From the NCBI GenBank assembly GCA_018828125.1, contig JAHJWB010000001.1:372001-436000 (forward strand): DNA of 64,000 bases. Direction: 5' to 3'. The stretch comes from Gammaproteobacteria bacterium. Its GTDB lineage: Bacteria; Pseudomonadota; Gammaproteobacteria; Burkholderiales; Burkholderiaceae_C. A program made the position numbers and the translations under genes. The notes beneath the pieces are model-generated. The model made no database searches and had not been told where the DNA came from. It saw only the letters and a program-made list of their open reading frames with translations. Below, piece after piece: positions 17,264 through 25,439 of the stretch. Every line of letters begins with the position of its first letter. Within the stretch, counting starts at the first letter, position 1.

Positions 17264-17302
17264 GCATCGCCCGCCGCGCAACAAGCGCAGGGCGAGCGAT
17301 GC
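17264..17302. terminator. Possible hairpin between convergent sco and Bug genes
   Basis: GCATCGC (17264-17270) and GCGATGC (17296-17302) form a stem with inner CC/GG pairs. There is no T-run, so a terminator role is only suggested by its place between two convergent genes. Confidence 0.35.
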
Positions 17303-17311
17303 GACACCAAC

Positions 17312-18331
17312 TTACTCGGCCTTGATACCGCGCATGGCGATCACACCACCCAGCAGGGCAGTGTCGGCCTTGATGCGGTTGGCCAGGCCCTCGGGGGATG
17401 TGCCCGCCACTTGCCAGCCTTGCTGGAACAGCTTGCCCCGCACGTCCTGGCTGCGGGCAATTTCGCTGATCAATGCGGCCAGCTTTGCCTGGATGGGTTT
17501 GGGCATGGTCGAGGGTGCGGCAAATGCGTTCCAGATCTCCAGATCAAATCCGCGAATCCCTGCTTCGCTCAGGCTGGGGATGTCTGGTGCCAGGGGGCTG
17601 CGCCCGGCGGACGTCACACCGATGGCGCGCAGCTTGCCTGCTCGGACTTGCGCTTGCGCCAGCGCCGGTGGCATCAGCGCCATCTGCAGTTGGCCTCCCA
17701 GCATGGCTGTGGCCACGGCGGGGTATCCCGGATAGGGAATGTGCACGGGATTGATGTTGCTGCGCGACTTGAGCAGCTCGGTGCCGATGTGGCCCACAGT
17801 GCCCACGCCGGGCGTGCCATAGCTCCACTTGTCACCGCCATTGCGTGCCGCCACAAAGAACTCGCGGGCATCAGCATTGGCAGGTACGCCAGGCTGGCTG
17901 ACGGGGGCTGTCAGTACCAGAGGCGATGTGCCGATCAAGCTCAGTGGCGCCAGGTCCCTGAGCGGGTCGTAAGGCACGGCGGGGTTCAGCATCTTGGCAA
18001 TGGTCATGTTGCCGTTGATCAACAAACCAATGGTGTGGTCATCGCGGGCCTTGGCGACCACGTCAGCGCCGATATTGCCGCCAGCGCCCACCCGGTTTTC
18101 CACGATCACCGGTTGGCCGAGGGCTTTGGACAGGGGCTCAGAGAACGTGCGTGCGGTCAGGTCGGGCGAGGTTCCGGCCGGGAACCCCACGATGATCTTG
18201 ATGGGCTTGGTGGGCCAAGCCAGAGGCGCTGCTGCGGCGGTGGCGGGCCTGTTGGTCTGGGCCAGGGCCCATGGGGAGGCGGCTGCCAAAGCAATCAGCA
18301 AGGATGCGCGGCGCGAAAGGTTGCGGGGCAT
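17312..18331 (-). CDS. Bug-family (tripartite tricarboxylate transporter type) periplasmic binding protein
   Basis: 339-residue extracytoplasmic solute receptor. A signal peptide with an Arg-rich start (MPRNLSRRASLLIALAAASPWALA) is followed by the typical Bug start WPTKPIKIIVGFPAGTSPDLTAR, then GQPVIVENRVGAGGNIGADVVAK. The SYGTPGVGTVGHIGTELLK and IPYPGYPAVATAMLGGQ stretches match the ligand pocket of the family. Bug proteins usually bind carboxylates or amides. No TctA/TctB membrane partners are near, so it is one of the many orphan receptors common in Burkholderiales. Ligand unknown. Confidence 0.92.
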   Translation of the reverse strand: MPRNLSRRASLLIALAAASPWALAQTNRPATAAAAPLAWPTKPIKIIVGFPAGTSPDLTARTFSEPLSKALGQPVIVENRVGAGGNIGADVVAKARDDHTIGLLINGNMTIAKMLNPAVPYDPLRDLAPLSLIGTSPLVLTAPVSQPGVPANADAREFFVAARNGGDKWSYGTPGVGTVGHIGTELLKSRSNINPVHIPYPGYPAVATAMLGGQLQMALMPPALAQAQVRAGKLRAIGVTSAGRSPLAPDIPSLSEAGIRGFDLEIWNAFAAPSTMPKPIQAKLAALISEIARSQDVRGKLFQQGWQVAGTSPEGLANRIKADTALLGGVIAMRGIKAE

Positions 18332-18382
18332 GAGAAAAGGTCTCCTTTGGAATAGTTGGGCCTAAAGCAAGGGCCAAAACGA

Positions 18383-18410
18383 CACAGGGCCCCAGAACTG
18401 GGGCCCTGTG
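18383..18410 (-). terminator. Perfect 13-bp palindrome after rpoH, probable terminator
   Basis: CACAGGGCCCCAG (18383-18395) is followed by AA and its exact reverse complement (18398-18410). It lies 46 bp beyond the rpoH stop. On the minus strand the stem is followed by TCGTTTTGG, a weak U tract. It is also 52 bp upstream of the Bug gene start. Confidence 0.6.
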
Positions 18411-18456
18411 AGGCAACTTCTGCAGAAGGGAGATATTAACGCGCCCCCGCGCAGGC

Positions 18457-19398
18457 TCAGGCGAACTCGGCCAACGCCTTTTTCATCTTCTTCATGGCCG
18501 CCACCTCGATCTGGCGAATGCGTTCGGCGCTCACGCCATACACGGCAGCCAAGTCATGCAGCGTCATGCCGCCTGATCCGTCGTCGTTTACCTTGAGCCA
18601 GCGCTCTTCCACGATGCGGCGGCTGCGGTCGTCCAGGCTATCGAGCGCTGTGGCGATCCCATCGGTGGCCAGCGCATCACGCTGGCGCGACTCGATCATG
18701 GCGGTGGGCTCGTGGGCTGCATCCGCCAGATAGGCAATCGGCCCAAACGCCTGCTCGCCATCATCCGATGGAGCGGGGTCCAGCAGCACATCGCCACCGG
18801 ACATGCGGGTTTCCATCTCGATGACTTCTTCGCGCTTCACATTGAGCTGTGCTGCCACGGCGTCAATTTCATGCTCAGACAAGGTGTCTCGGTGGGTAGC
18901 GGCGTCGGCTGCGGCCGCATCGGCCTTGAAGCCCTGCTTCATCGAGCGCAAGTTGAAGAACAGCTTGCGCTGTGCCTTGGTGGTGGCCACCTTGACCATG
19001 CGCCAGTTCTTCAGAATGTATTCATGAATTTCGGCCTTGATCCAGTGCATGGCGTAGCTGACCAGACGCACGCCCTGGTCGGGGTCGAAACGCTTGACGG
19101 CTTTCATCAGGCCCACATTACCTTCCTGGATCAGATCGCCGTGCGGCAATCCATAGCCCAGATACTGGCGCGCAATAGACACCACCAGACGCAGGTGCGA
19201 CATCACCAGGCGACCGGCAGAATCCAGATCGTTGTTGTCTTTGAGCTGGCGTGCGTAGGTCTGCTCTTCTTCGTGGGTGAGCAGGGGCAGGCGATTGACG
19301 GCCGAAATATAGGCGTCCAGATTGCCCAAGGGAGGCACCAGCGCCCAGGGATTGGCGGGTGCCAAAGTCGTCGTAGCGGTTCCAGATTGAATGTTCAT
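18457..19398 (-). CDS. rpoH: RNA polymerase heat-shock sigma factor RpoH (sigma-32)
   Basis: 313-residue alternative sigma factor that directs RNA polymerase to heat-shock promoters. Region 2 is intact (GLPHGDLIQEGNVGLMKAVKRFDP and VSYAMHWIKAEIHEYILKNWR, about residues 85-130). The RpoH box QRKLFFNLR follows at about residue 143, which separates it from RpoD or RpoS. Region 4.2 is near the C-terminus (LHDLAAVYGVSAERIRQIE). A perfect CIRCE operator lies 30 bp upstream, so HrcA probably represses it. It is divergent from cutA. Confidence 0.97.
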   Translation of the reverse strand: MNIQSGTATTTLAPANPWALVPPLGNLDAYISAVNRLPLLTHEEEQTYARQLKDNNDLDSAGRLVMSHLRLVVSIARQYLGYGLPHGDLIQEGNVGLMKAVKRFDPDQGVRLVSYAMHWIKAEIHEYILKNWRMVKVATTKAQRKLFFNLRSMKQGFKADAAAADAATHRDTLSEHEIDAVAAQLNVKREEVIEMETRMSGGDVLLDPAPSDDGEQAFGPIAYLADAAHEPTAMIESRQRDALATDGIATALDSLDDRSRRIVEERWLKVNDDGSGGMTLHDLAAVYGVSAERIRQIEVAAMKKMKKALAEFA

Positions 19399-19428
19399 TC
19401 CGGGAATCCTTTCCTCTAAGCCATGATA

Positions 19429-19455
19429 TTAGCACTCTCTGTGATCGAGTGCTAA
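19429..19455. promoter_or_regulatory. CIRCE element (HrcA operator) upstream of rpoH
   Basis: TTAGCACTC (19429-19437), nine bases, GAGTGCTAA (19447-19455): an exact match to the CIRCE consensus TTAGCACTC-N9-GAGTGCTAA. It lies just upstream of the rpoH start codon at 19398, where HrcA binding would block the rpoH promoter or early transcript. Confidence 0.95.
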
Positions 19456-19506
19456 GGCCGTAGTTCCCGTTGGGTCGTAGGAATTGGCTGATTCCTGAAT
19501 TTTAGG

Positions 19507-19557
19507 TAAAAATGGCATTTAGCGCTTATCTGTCAAGCGCTGATAGCTATCAATTTC
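19507..19557 (-). repeat. Dispersed palindromic repeat, copy D
   Basis: Reverse orientation: read on the minus strand it gives TTGATAGCT, CAGCGCTT, ATAAGCGCTAAATGCC. Located between divergent rpoH and cutA. It lies within the open frame upstream of cutA, but before the preferred start. Confidence 0.82.
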
Positions 19558-19601
19558 ATACTGACGAGCGGTTATTTCATGATGGCGCCCTGCCCAACGC
19601 T

Positions 19602-19991
19602 ATGGCAGACTCCGGTGCCCGCAGCCCTTGCGAGACGCGCGTGACCGATGCCATTGCCCTTCGCGACATCCAGTTGGTAACCACCACGGTGGCCACCGAA
19701 CCCGAAGCCCGGCGGTTGGCCCAGGCCGTGTTGCAAGCGCGACTGGCGGCCTGCGTGCAGGTAGAGCCCATCACGGCCTACTTTCGCTGGCAAGGGGCCT
19801 TGCAGGAAGACCGTGAACTGCGGGTGGTGTGCAAGACCATGCCGCGGGCGGTGCCTGCACTGCTGGGGCTGTTGCGCGCCCAGCATCCTTACACCCTGCC
19901 GCAAATGGTGGTGCAAACCGCGCAGGCCTCCGTCGAATACGGCGCGTGGGTGGATGCGCATATGGCAGACGCGGGCGCGGTGCTGGTCTAG
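19602..19991 (+). CDS. cutA: Divalent-cation tolerance protein CutA
   Basis: Small trimeric ferredoxin-like protein, 129 residues from ATG 19602. GTG 19641 would give 116 residues, closer to the usual 105-115, and remains possible. The frame is open back to 19512 but that part is repeat sequence. Family marks: LVTTTVATEPEARRLAQAVLQARLAACVQ, then ITAYFRWQGALQEDRELRVVCKT and the end YGAWVDAHM. CutA was named for copper tolerance, but its cellular role is not settled. Confidence 0.9.
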   Translation: MADSGARSPCETRVTDAIALRDIQLVTTTVATEPEARRLAQAVLQARLAACVQVEPITAYFRWQGALQEDRELRVVCKTMPRAVPALLGLLRAQHPYTLPQMVVQTAQASVEYGAWVDAHMADAGAVLV

Positions 19992-20031
19992 GACGCTGGC
20001 GGTAGTGCGCCGCCACGTCCGCTGATGGCAT

Positions 20032-21084
20032 CTACACGCTCAGGTCAATCTGCTGCACGGTGCCCACACCGCTGTCCTCGCGCAGGTAGACGCTGGTAGA
20101 ACGAACGGCCCCCAGACTGGCGTTGTCGACGGCGCGCAGTGCAAACGGGGTCGCCACGGACGACAGCTGGACGGCTCCGACGCCCAGTTCTGCGAGGGTC
20201 TGGAGGCTGCCGGTGCCGTCGGCGGTGGGCATCCACACACGCAACTGTTGGTAAATGGGGTCGGCTTCGTCAATCCAGCCGTTGTGGTCACTGTCATGGC
20301 CCGCAAACTCGGCAAACCCGTTGCCCGTGCTGGGACCAAACAGTTCCAGGCCATTGTCGATGCGGTGGTTCTGGTTGGTGTCCAGTGCCAAGTAGCCCCG
20401 GTTGCCAGCCAGCAGCGGCACGTTTTCTGTCTCGCCGTCGCCATCCAGGTCAAAGGCAAAGCGCAGGTTCTGCAACTGCGCGGCCGTGCCGTCAAAGTTG
20501 ATGACCAGCGGGTCCACCGCTGTCGCGTCGCCCAGCCGCAGGCTGACCGAGGACTCTTCCCGGTAGTAGCGCTGCATGTCCAACTGCAAGTTGAACGTGA
20601 TTTCGCGGCCGTCGGCGGTGCGCACAGTGCCCGCAGCGGCAAACCGGGTGCGCTCGGTTTCCTCGATCACCTCACGCTGCTCGTAGATCAGGCCAAACCC
20701 CGCCCGCGGGGGTGCTGCGTTGGAAGGGCCCGCCGCTGGCGGCTGGCGGGGCAGTTCGGTGGGGGGCGGTGCCGTGGTCTCGGTACCGGTATAGACGCGC
20801 ACCAGCTCGCCCGTCAGGCGCTCGATCAGGTCGCGGATCATTGCCAGCTGGGGTGTCAGCCCCTGGTCGCGGGCCCGCTTTGGGGGCATGTCTATGGACT
20901 GGGCGGCCGCCTGGGCCAGCCGCGCCGCGCTCGATATCTGCACGGCAGGGGCTGCCGGGGCCGGTCGGGGAGGGGCGTTGCTGGGCCGCTCGCCCACCCA
21001 CATTTCCAGTCGGCTGGTCTGGGTGTGCACGCGTGTGGCGGCGTGCTGTGCCTGCATCTGCAGGGCGGATGATTCAATGCGCAT
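20032..21084 (-). CDS. Hypothetical protein with EF-hand-like calcium-binding loops
   Basis: 350 residues from ATG 21084 (MRIESSALQMQ), no signal peptide. The first 130 residues are Ala/Pro-rich and polar, with PPPTELPRQPPAAGP. A middle domain (about 150-245) is rich in beta-type sequence. Three Asp-rich loops follow: DLDGDGE (about 245), DTNQNHRIDNG (about 270) and DSDHNGWIDEAD (about 295), resembling EF-hand or dockerin calcium loops. I do not recognise a named function. Its neighbours, cutA and a GGDEF-EAL gene, do not suggest one. Confidence 0.7.
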   Translation of the reverse strand: MRIESSALQMQAQHAATRVHTQTSRLEMWVGERPSNAPPRPAPAAPAVQISSAARLAQAAAQSIDMPPKRARDQGLTPQLAMIRDLIERLTGELVRVYTGTETTAPPPTELPRQPPAAGPSNAAPPRAGFGLIYEQREVIEETERTRFAAAGTVRTADGREITFNLQLDMQRYYREESSVSLRLGDATAVDPLVINFDGTAAQLQNLRFAFDLDGDGETENVPLLAGNRGYLALDTNQNHRIDNGLELFGPSTGNGFAEFAGHDSDHNGWIDEADPIYQQLRVWMPTADGTGSLQTLAELGVGAVQLSSVATPFALRAVDNASLGAVRSTSVYLREDSGVGTVQQIDLSV

Positions 21085-21187
21085 GGGACACCTCCGCGGT
21101 TTCCACCCCACGTTCTCGGCATCTCTGAGCGTCGCCTTGAGCACTGATTGCGCCCTTGGCTCCGTAGCGTTTGCCGTTTAGCGGTTG

Positions 21188-23860
21188 TCAGGCCGTGGCA
21201 GACTGGACCGCGTGCGGGGCCTGCAATGCCCTCTTCTCAAAGTCCTGCAATGGCAAGGGGCGTCCAAACAGATACCCCTGAAAGGCCTTGCAGCCATGCT
21301 CCAGCAAAAACTGCAGGTGCGCGCCGGTTTCCACACCCTCGGCGATCACGTCCAGCCCCAGGCTGCCTGCCAACGCAATGATGGACTGCGCGATGGCGGC
21401 GTCGCTAGGGTCCAGCAACACGTCGCGCACAAAACCCTGGTCGATCTTGATCTGGTCCAGCGGCAGGCGTTTGAGGTAGCTCAAGGACGAGTAGCCGGTG
21501 CCAAAGTCGTCCAGCGAGAAGCCCAGTCCATGGCGTTTGAGCGCGTGCATGGTGGTGATCACGTTGTCGACGTTGTCCAGCAGCAGGCTTTCGGTCAGTT
21601 CCAGCTTGATCTGGGCCGGGTTGGCGCCGGTGCGCTCCAGCAGTGCCAGCACCTGCGCCACAAAGTCGTCCTGCAAAAACTGTCGGGCACTGACATTGAT
21701 CGCCAGGCCCAGGTGGGCCATTGCCGGGTCCAGCCGCCACAAGGCCTGCTGGCGCAGGGCGGTTTCCATCACCCAGTGTCCCAACGGCAATATAAGGCCT
21801 GACTCCTCTGCCAGCGGGATGAATTCGGAGGGCGGCACCATTCCATGCACGGGGTGCTGCCAGCGAACCAGTGCCTCGGCGCCCGTCACGCGACCTTTGG
21901 CGTCAACCTGCGGCTGGTACAGCAGCAAGAACTGCGACTGGCGCAACCCGTTTTGCAGCTCGGCCTCCAGTAGCGCGCGGCGGTTCACGGCCTGCTGCAT
22001 GTCGGGGTCAAAAAAGCGCAGCGTGTTGCGTCCGGCGTCCTTGGCCCGGTACATCGCCATGTCTGCCTGTTTGAGCACCTCGTCTACCGTGTCGCTGTGG
22101 TCGCGCAGCAGCGTGACCCCGATGCTGGCCGTGAAGTGGTGCTCGTGCCCGGCCAGGTCATAGGGCTGACGTAACTGCGCCAAGATCAATTCGCCGAGCG
22201 TGCGGGCCTGCGCGGCCGCCTCGGTGGCGTCGCTGCTCAGGTTCTGGAGCACCAGCACAAACTCGTCACCGCCCAGGCGTGCCACTGTGTCCTGCTCGCG
22301 CACGCAGCCGCGCAGGCGCTGGGCCACATCCTTGAGCAGCAGGTCGCCCACCTCATGGCCGCGGGTGTCATTCAGGGTCTTGAAGTTGTCGAGGTCCACA
22401 AACAACACGGCGGTGGTCAGGCCTGATCGCGCACTGTTGGCCAGCACCTGCTGCAGACGATCTACCAGCAAGCGGCGGTTGGGCAACTGCGTGAGCGCGT
22501 CATAAAACGCCAGGTAGCGCGCTTCGTCCTCGGCCGCCTTGCGGCCCGAAATGTCGATGTCGATGCAGAACATTTCCGGGGGGTGGCCCGGCACTTGGAT
22601 ATACGCGTGGCTGGAGAACACATCCACAGGCGTGCCGTCCTTGCGCCGCAATTGCAGCTCTGTCGCGGGGATCACCTCGCCGGTGGCGAACATGTGGTCA
22701 ACGTTCGCGCGCACGGTGTCGCGCATGGGGGGGGGGATGATCAGGTCGAGCAGATTGCTGCCCAGCGCCTCCTCGGCGGTGTAGCCGTACAGTTGCTCGG
22801 ACGCTTGATTCCAGTAACTTGTCGTGCCGTCTGCCAGATAGCCCTGGACCGATATGGACGGAATGTTGCGCAACAGCGAGCGAAAACGCAGTTCCGATTC
22901 GCGCAATGCGCTTTCCGCCTGCTTGCGGTGGGTGGTGTCGCGGGCCAGAAAAACCACGGCAGGCTGGCCACCCACTTTCACGCCAAGCGGCTGGGCCCGG
23001 CCCTCAAAGTGGCGCAAACCAGACCGAGACTGGATCTCGTATTCAATGGTGTGCGTCTGACCAGACAGCAGAGTTTCGCGAATCAGCTCCATGAACTGGT
23101 CTGCCTGCGTGGCAGGTAACACATCGTGCAGCCGTTTGCCCACCAGGTCCGATGCACTGTTCACCAGTGCCGCGGCGTTGAGCGACAGCACCTCCACATA
23201 GCGGCCGTTTGCGTCCAGCACCAGCAGCACATCCGGGATGGCCCGGGTAATGGCATGCAGTCGCGCAGCGGTGTCTTTGAGTGCGAGTTCGGTGGCCAGT
23301 CGTGCTTCCACATCACGCAACAGCAGGCCCAGCACCACCGTGGCGGGGGTGAAAGTCAGCAAAAACGGCAGGGCCAGGGTTTGGTTGATGCGAACCACCG
23401 CTGCGGCGGGCAGCAACTGGAACAACGCGATCACTGTGGTGTGCAGCAGCAGGCCAAACAGCGCCAGGGTAAGAGGTTCCACGCCCAGCCGCCCGCGGGA
23501 GCGACCCTCTCGATAGACCAATCCCATCGTGGTACACAGCGCAATCACCATCAGGCCGACCTCGACCCCTGCGCCGCCCAGCCACAGCCGACCCGTGACC
23601 GCCATGGTCGCCGCAATGCCCGCCACCAGCGGCCCCCCAAACAAGCCCGCCATGCTGAGCACCACCGAACGCGCATCAAATATCACCCCTGGCATCAGCA
23701 CCACTGGGGTCAGCATGCCCACTACGCAAATGCTGCCAAAGATCAATCCCGAGAAAGCCTGGCCCACCAGGGGATGCCGCCGCCAAGCGCGCATGTTCAC
23801 GCCATGCAGAAAGCACAGCGCCAGAAGGATTGCAACGCCTTTGACTAACTCAATGAACAT
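21188..23860 (-). CDS. Membrane 5TM-PAS-PAS-GGDEF-EAL cyclic-di-GMP enzyme
   Basis: 890 residues from ATG 23860 (MFIELVKGVAILL). An N-terminal 5TMR-LYT-like sensor (about 1-185) has PGVIFDARSVVLSMAGLFGGP, as in LytS-type receptors. Two PAS domains follow (about 210-330 and 335-460). The GGDEF domain has an intact RLGGDEFVLV and an inhibitory RxxD site five residues before it (REQD), so it can probably make cyclic-di-GMP. The EAL domain keeps GAEALVRW, ELTES, DDFGTGYSS and AEGVE, so phosphodiesterase activity is also likely. The sensed signal is unknown. It ends about 100 bp before the calcium-binding-like gene. Confidence 0.92.
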   Translation of the reverse strand: MFIELVKGVAILLALCFLHGVNMRAWRRHPLVGQAFSGLIFGSICVVGMLTPVVLMPGVIFDARSVVLSMAGLFGGPLVAGIAATMAVTGRLWLGGAGVEVGLMVIALCTTMGLVYREGRSRGRLGVEPLTLALFGLLLHTTVIALFQLLPAAAVVRINQTLALPFLLTFTPATVVLGLLLRDVEARLATELALKDTAARLHAITRAIPDVLLVLDANGRYVEVLSLNAAALVNSASDLVGKRLHDVLPATQADQFMELIRETLLSGQTHTIEYEIQSRSGLRHFEGRAQPLGVKVGGQPAVVFLARDTTHRKQAESALRESELRFRSLLRNIPSISVQGYLADGTTSYWNQASEQLYGYTAEEALGSNLLDLIIPPPMRDTVRANVDHMFATGEVIPATELQLRRKDGTPVDVFSSHAYIQVPGHPPEMFCIDIDISGRKAAEDEARYLAFYDALTQLPNRRLLVDRLQQVLANSARSGLTTAVLFVDLDNFKTLNDTRGHEVGDLLLKDVAQRLRGCVREQDTVARLGGDEFVLVLQNLSSDATEAAAQARTLGELILAQLRQPYDLAGHEHHFTASIGVTLLRDHSDTVDEVLKQADMAMYRAKDAGRNTLRFFDPDMQQAVNRRALLEAELQNGLRQSQFLLLYQPQVDAKGRVTGAEALVRWQHPVHGMVPPSEFIPLAEESGLILPLGHWVMETALRQQALWRLDPAMAHLGLAINVSARQFLQDDFVAQVLALLERTGANPAQIKLELTESLLLDNVDNVITTMHALKRHGLGFSLDDFGTGYSSLSYLKRLPLDQIKIDQGFVRDVLLDPSDAAIAQSIIALAGSLGLDVIAEGVETGAHLQFLLEHGCKAFQGYLFGRPLPLQDFEKRALQAPHAVQSATA

Positions 23861-24008
23861 GGATCTCCCGGACCTTTTGAAGGGGGAAGACCCATCATGG
23901 GGGAATTGTTGCGGTTCGTAAATGCGCAAATGGCCCCGGGAGGGGGCCATTGGGTTGAACTTCAACCGGTCGGTTGGAGGAGCACGCGAGTGCCGTTCTG
24001 GCCGAGGT

Positions 24009-25412
24009 TCAAGTCAGCAGGGCCTGCGCAAACTCACGCGCGTTGAAGGTTTCCAGGTCTTCCAGCTTTTCGCCCACGCCGATGAAATACACCGGAATCG
24101 GGCGCTCCTGGGCGATGGCAGCCAGCACGCCGCCCTTGGCGGTGCCGTCAAGCTTGGTCACGATCAGCCCGGTCAACTGCAGCGCGTCGTCAAACGACCG
24201 CACCTGCGCCAGCGCGTTCTGGCCCGTATTGCCGTCAATCACCAGCAGCACCTCGTGCGGGGCCGTGGCGTCGGCCTTGGTCACCACGCGGCGGATCTTT
24301 CGCAGCTCTTCCATCAGGTGCAGTTGCGTGGGCAGGCGGCCCGCCGTGTCCACCAGCACCACATCCTTGCCGCGCGCCTTGCCGGCGGTCACGGCGTCAT
24401 AGCTCACCGCAGCCGGGTCGCCGCCTTCCTGGCTCACGATTTCGACCGTGTTGCGGTCGGCCCATACACCCAATTGCTCGCGCGCTGCCGCGCGAAAAGT
24501 GTCGGCGGCTGCCAGCAGCACGGCTGCGCCTTCGTCTGCCAGGTGTTTGGTGAGCTTGCCGATGGAGGTGGTCTTGCCCGCGCCATTCACGCCCGCCACC
24601 ATGATCACCGTGGGCGTGTGTTCGCCAATGACCAGGGCCTTTTCGAGCGGACGCAGCAGGTCGGCCAACGCGTCGGCCAGAAGGCCTTTGACGGCGGCGG
24701 GGTCGGTGGTCTTGGTGTCTTTGACGCGGCGTTTGAGGTCGGCCAGCAGGTGGGTGGTGGCCTTGACGCCGGTGTCGGCCATCAGCAGCGCTTCTTCCAG
24801 CTCTTCATACAGCGCATCGTCGATCTGCGTGCCGGTGAAGACCGTCGTGATGGAGCTACCGGTTTTGCGCAGACCGTTCTTGAGCCGGTCGAGCCAGCCC
24901 TTTCGTTCTGCGGGAGCGGGCGCAGCCACTGCCGGCACAGCCACGGTTGCGACGGGCGCGGCCGGAGCAGCAGGAACCACCGCGGGCGTGGACGGGGCAG
25001 CCACCGCCGGGGCTGGCTGCGTGGGTGCAGTAGCCACGGGTTTCGTCCCCACAGGGGCCGCAGGCGTCGCCACGGGCGCGGCCACAGGCGCAGGCGGTGC
25101 CACCACCTCCGGGGTCTTAGTCGCAAACGGATTGCGCAGCCAGCCAAACGCGGCGGGCGCAGGGGCGGGCGAGGGTGATGGCGAGGGAATTGGGGTTGCG
25201 GGCTCTGCAGCCGGGGGCAGGGCCGGGGCAGAAACCGGGGGGTATTGCGGCGGTGGCGCCACCTCCTGTGGGGTTGCGGGCGGTGGAGACGCGGGCGCAA
25301 GCGCTGATGCAGGCGAGGGTGCGGGTGCTGAGGGTGCTATCGACGGAGCCGGCTGGGGCTCATCGGCAGGGGCAGACGCGGGGGCGGGCTTTTTCTTGAA
25401 AAAACTGAACAT
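24009..25412 (-). CDS. ftsY: Signal recognition particle receptor FtsY
   Basis: SRP receptor GTPase that docks ribosome-nascent-chain complexes at the inner membrane. ATG 25412 gives MFSFFKKKPAPA, the usual start in relatives, and 467 residues; ATG 25436 adds eight residues. A long Ala/Pro-rich, low-complexity region (about residues 10-155) takes the place of the acidic A domain of E. coli. The NG domain follows: GVNGAGKTTSIGKL, ADTFRAAAREQL, VLVDTAGRLPTQ and TKLDGTAKGG. It is divergent from an M16 peptidase gene with under 30 bp between starts. Confidence 0.95.
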   Translation of the reverse strand: MFSFFKKKPAPASAPADEPQPAPSIAPSAPAPSPASALAPASPPPATPQEVAPPPQYPPVSAPALPPAAEPATPIPSPSPSPAPAPAAFGWLRNPFATKTPEVVAPPAPVAAPVATPAAPVGTKPVATAPTQPAPAVAAPSTPAVVPAAPAAPVATVAVPAVAAPAPAERKGWLDRLKNGLRKTGSSITTVFTGTQIDDALYEELEEALLMADTGVKATTHLLADLKRRVKDTKTTDPAAVKGLLADALADLLRPLEKALVIGEHTPTVIMVAGVNGAGKTTSIGKLTKHLADEGAAVLLAAADTFRAAAREQLGVWADRNTVEIVSQEGGDPAAVSYDAVTAGKARGKDVVLVDTAGRLPTQLHLMEELRKIRRVVTKADATAPHEVLLVIDGNTGQNALAQVRSFDDALQLTGLIVTKLDGTAKGGVLAAIAQERPIPVYFIGVGEKLEDLETFNAREFAQALLT

Positions 25413-25439
25413 TGGCGGGTTCTTAGAATCAGCCATTCT

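Noticed and set aside
19512-19601. Longer cutA start at 19512 through the repeat
   Set aside because: It would add 30 residues encoded by the repeat with no match to CutA and no signal-peptide character; the family domain begins well downstream.
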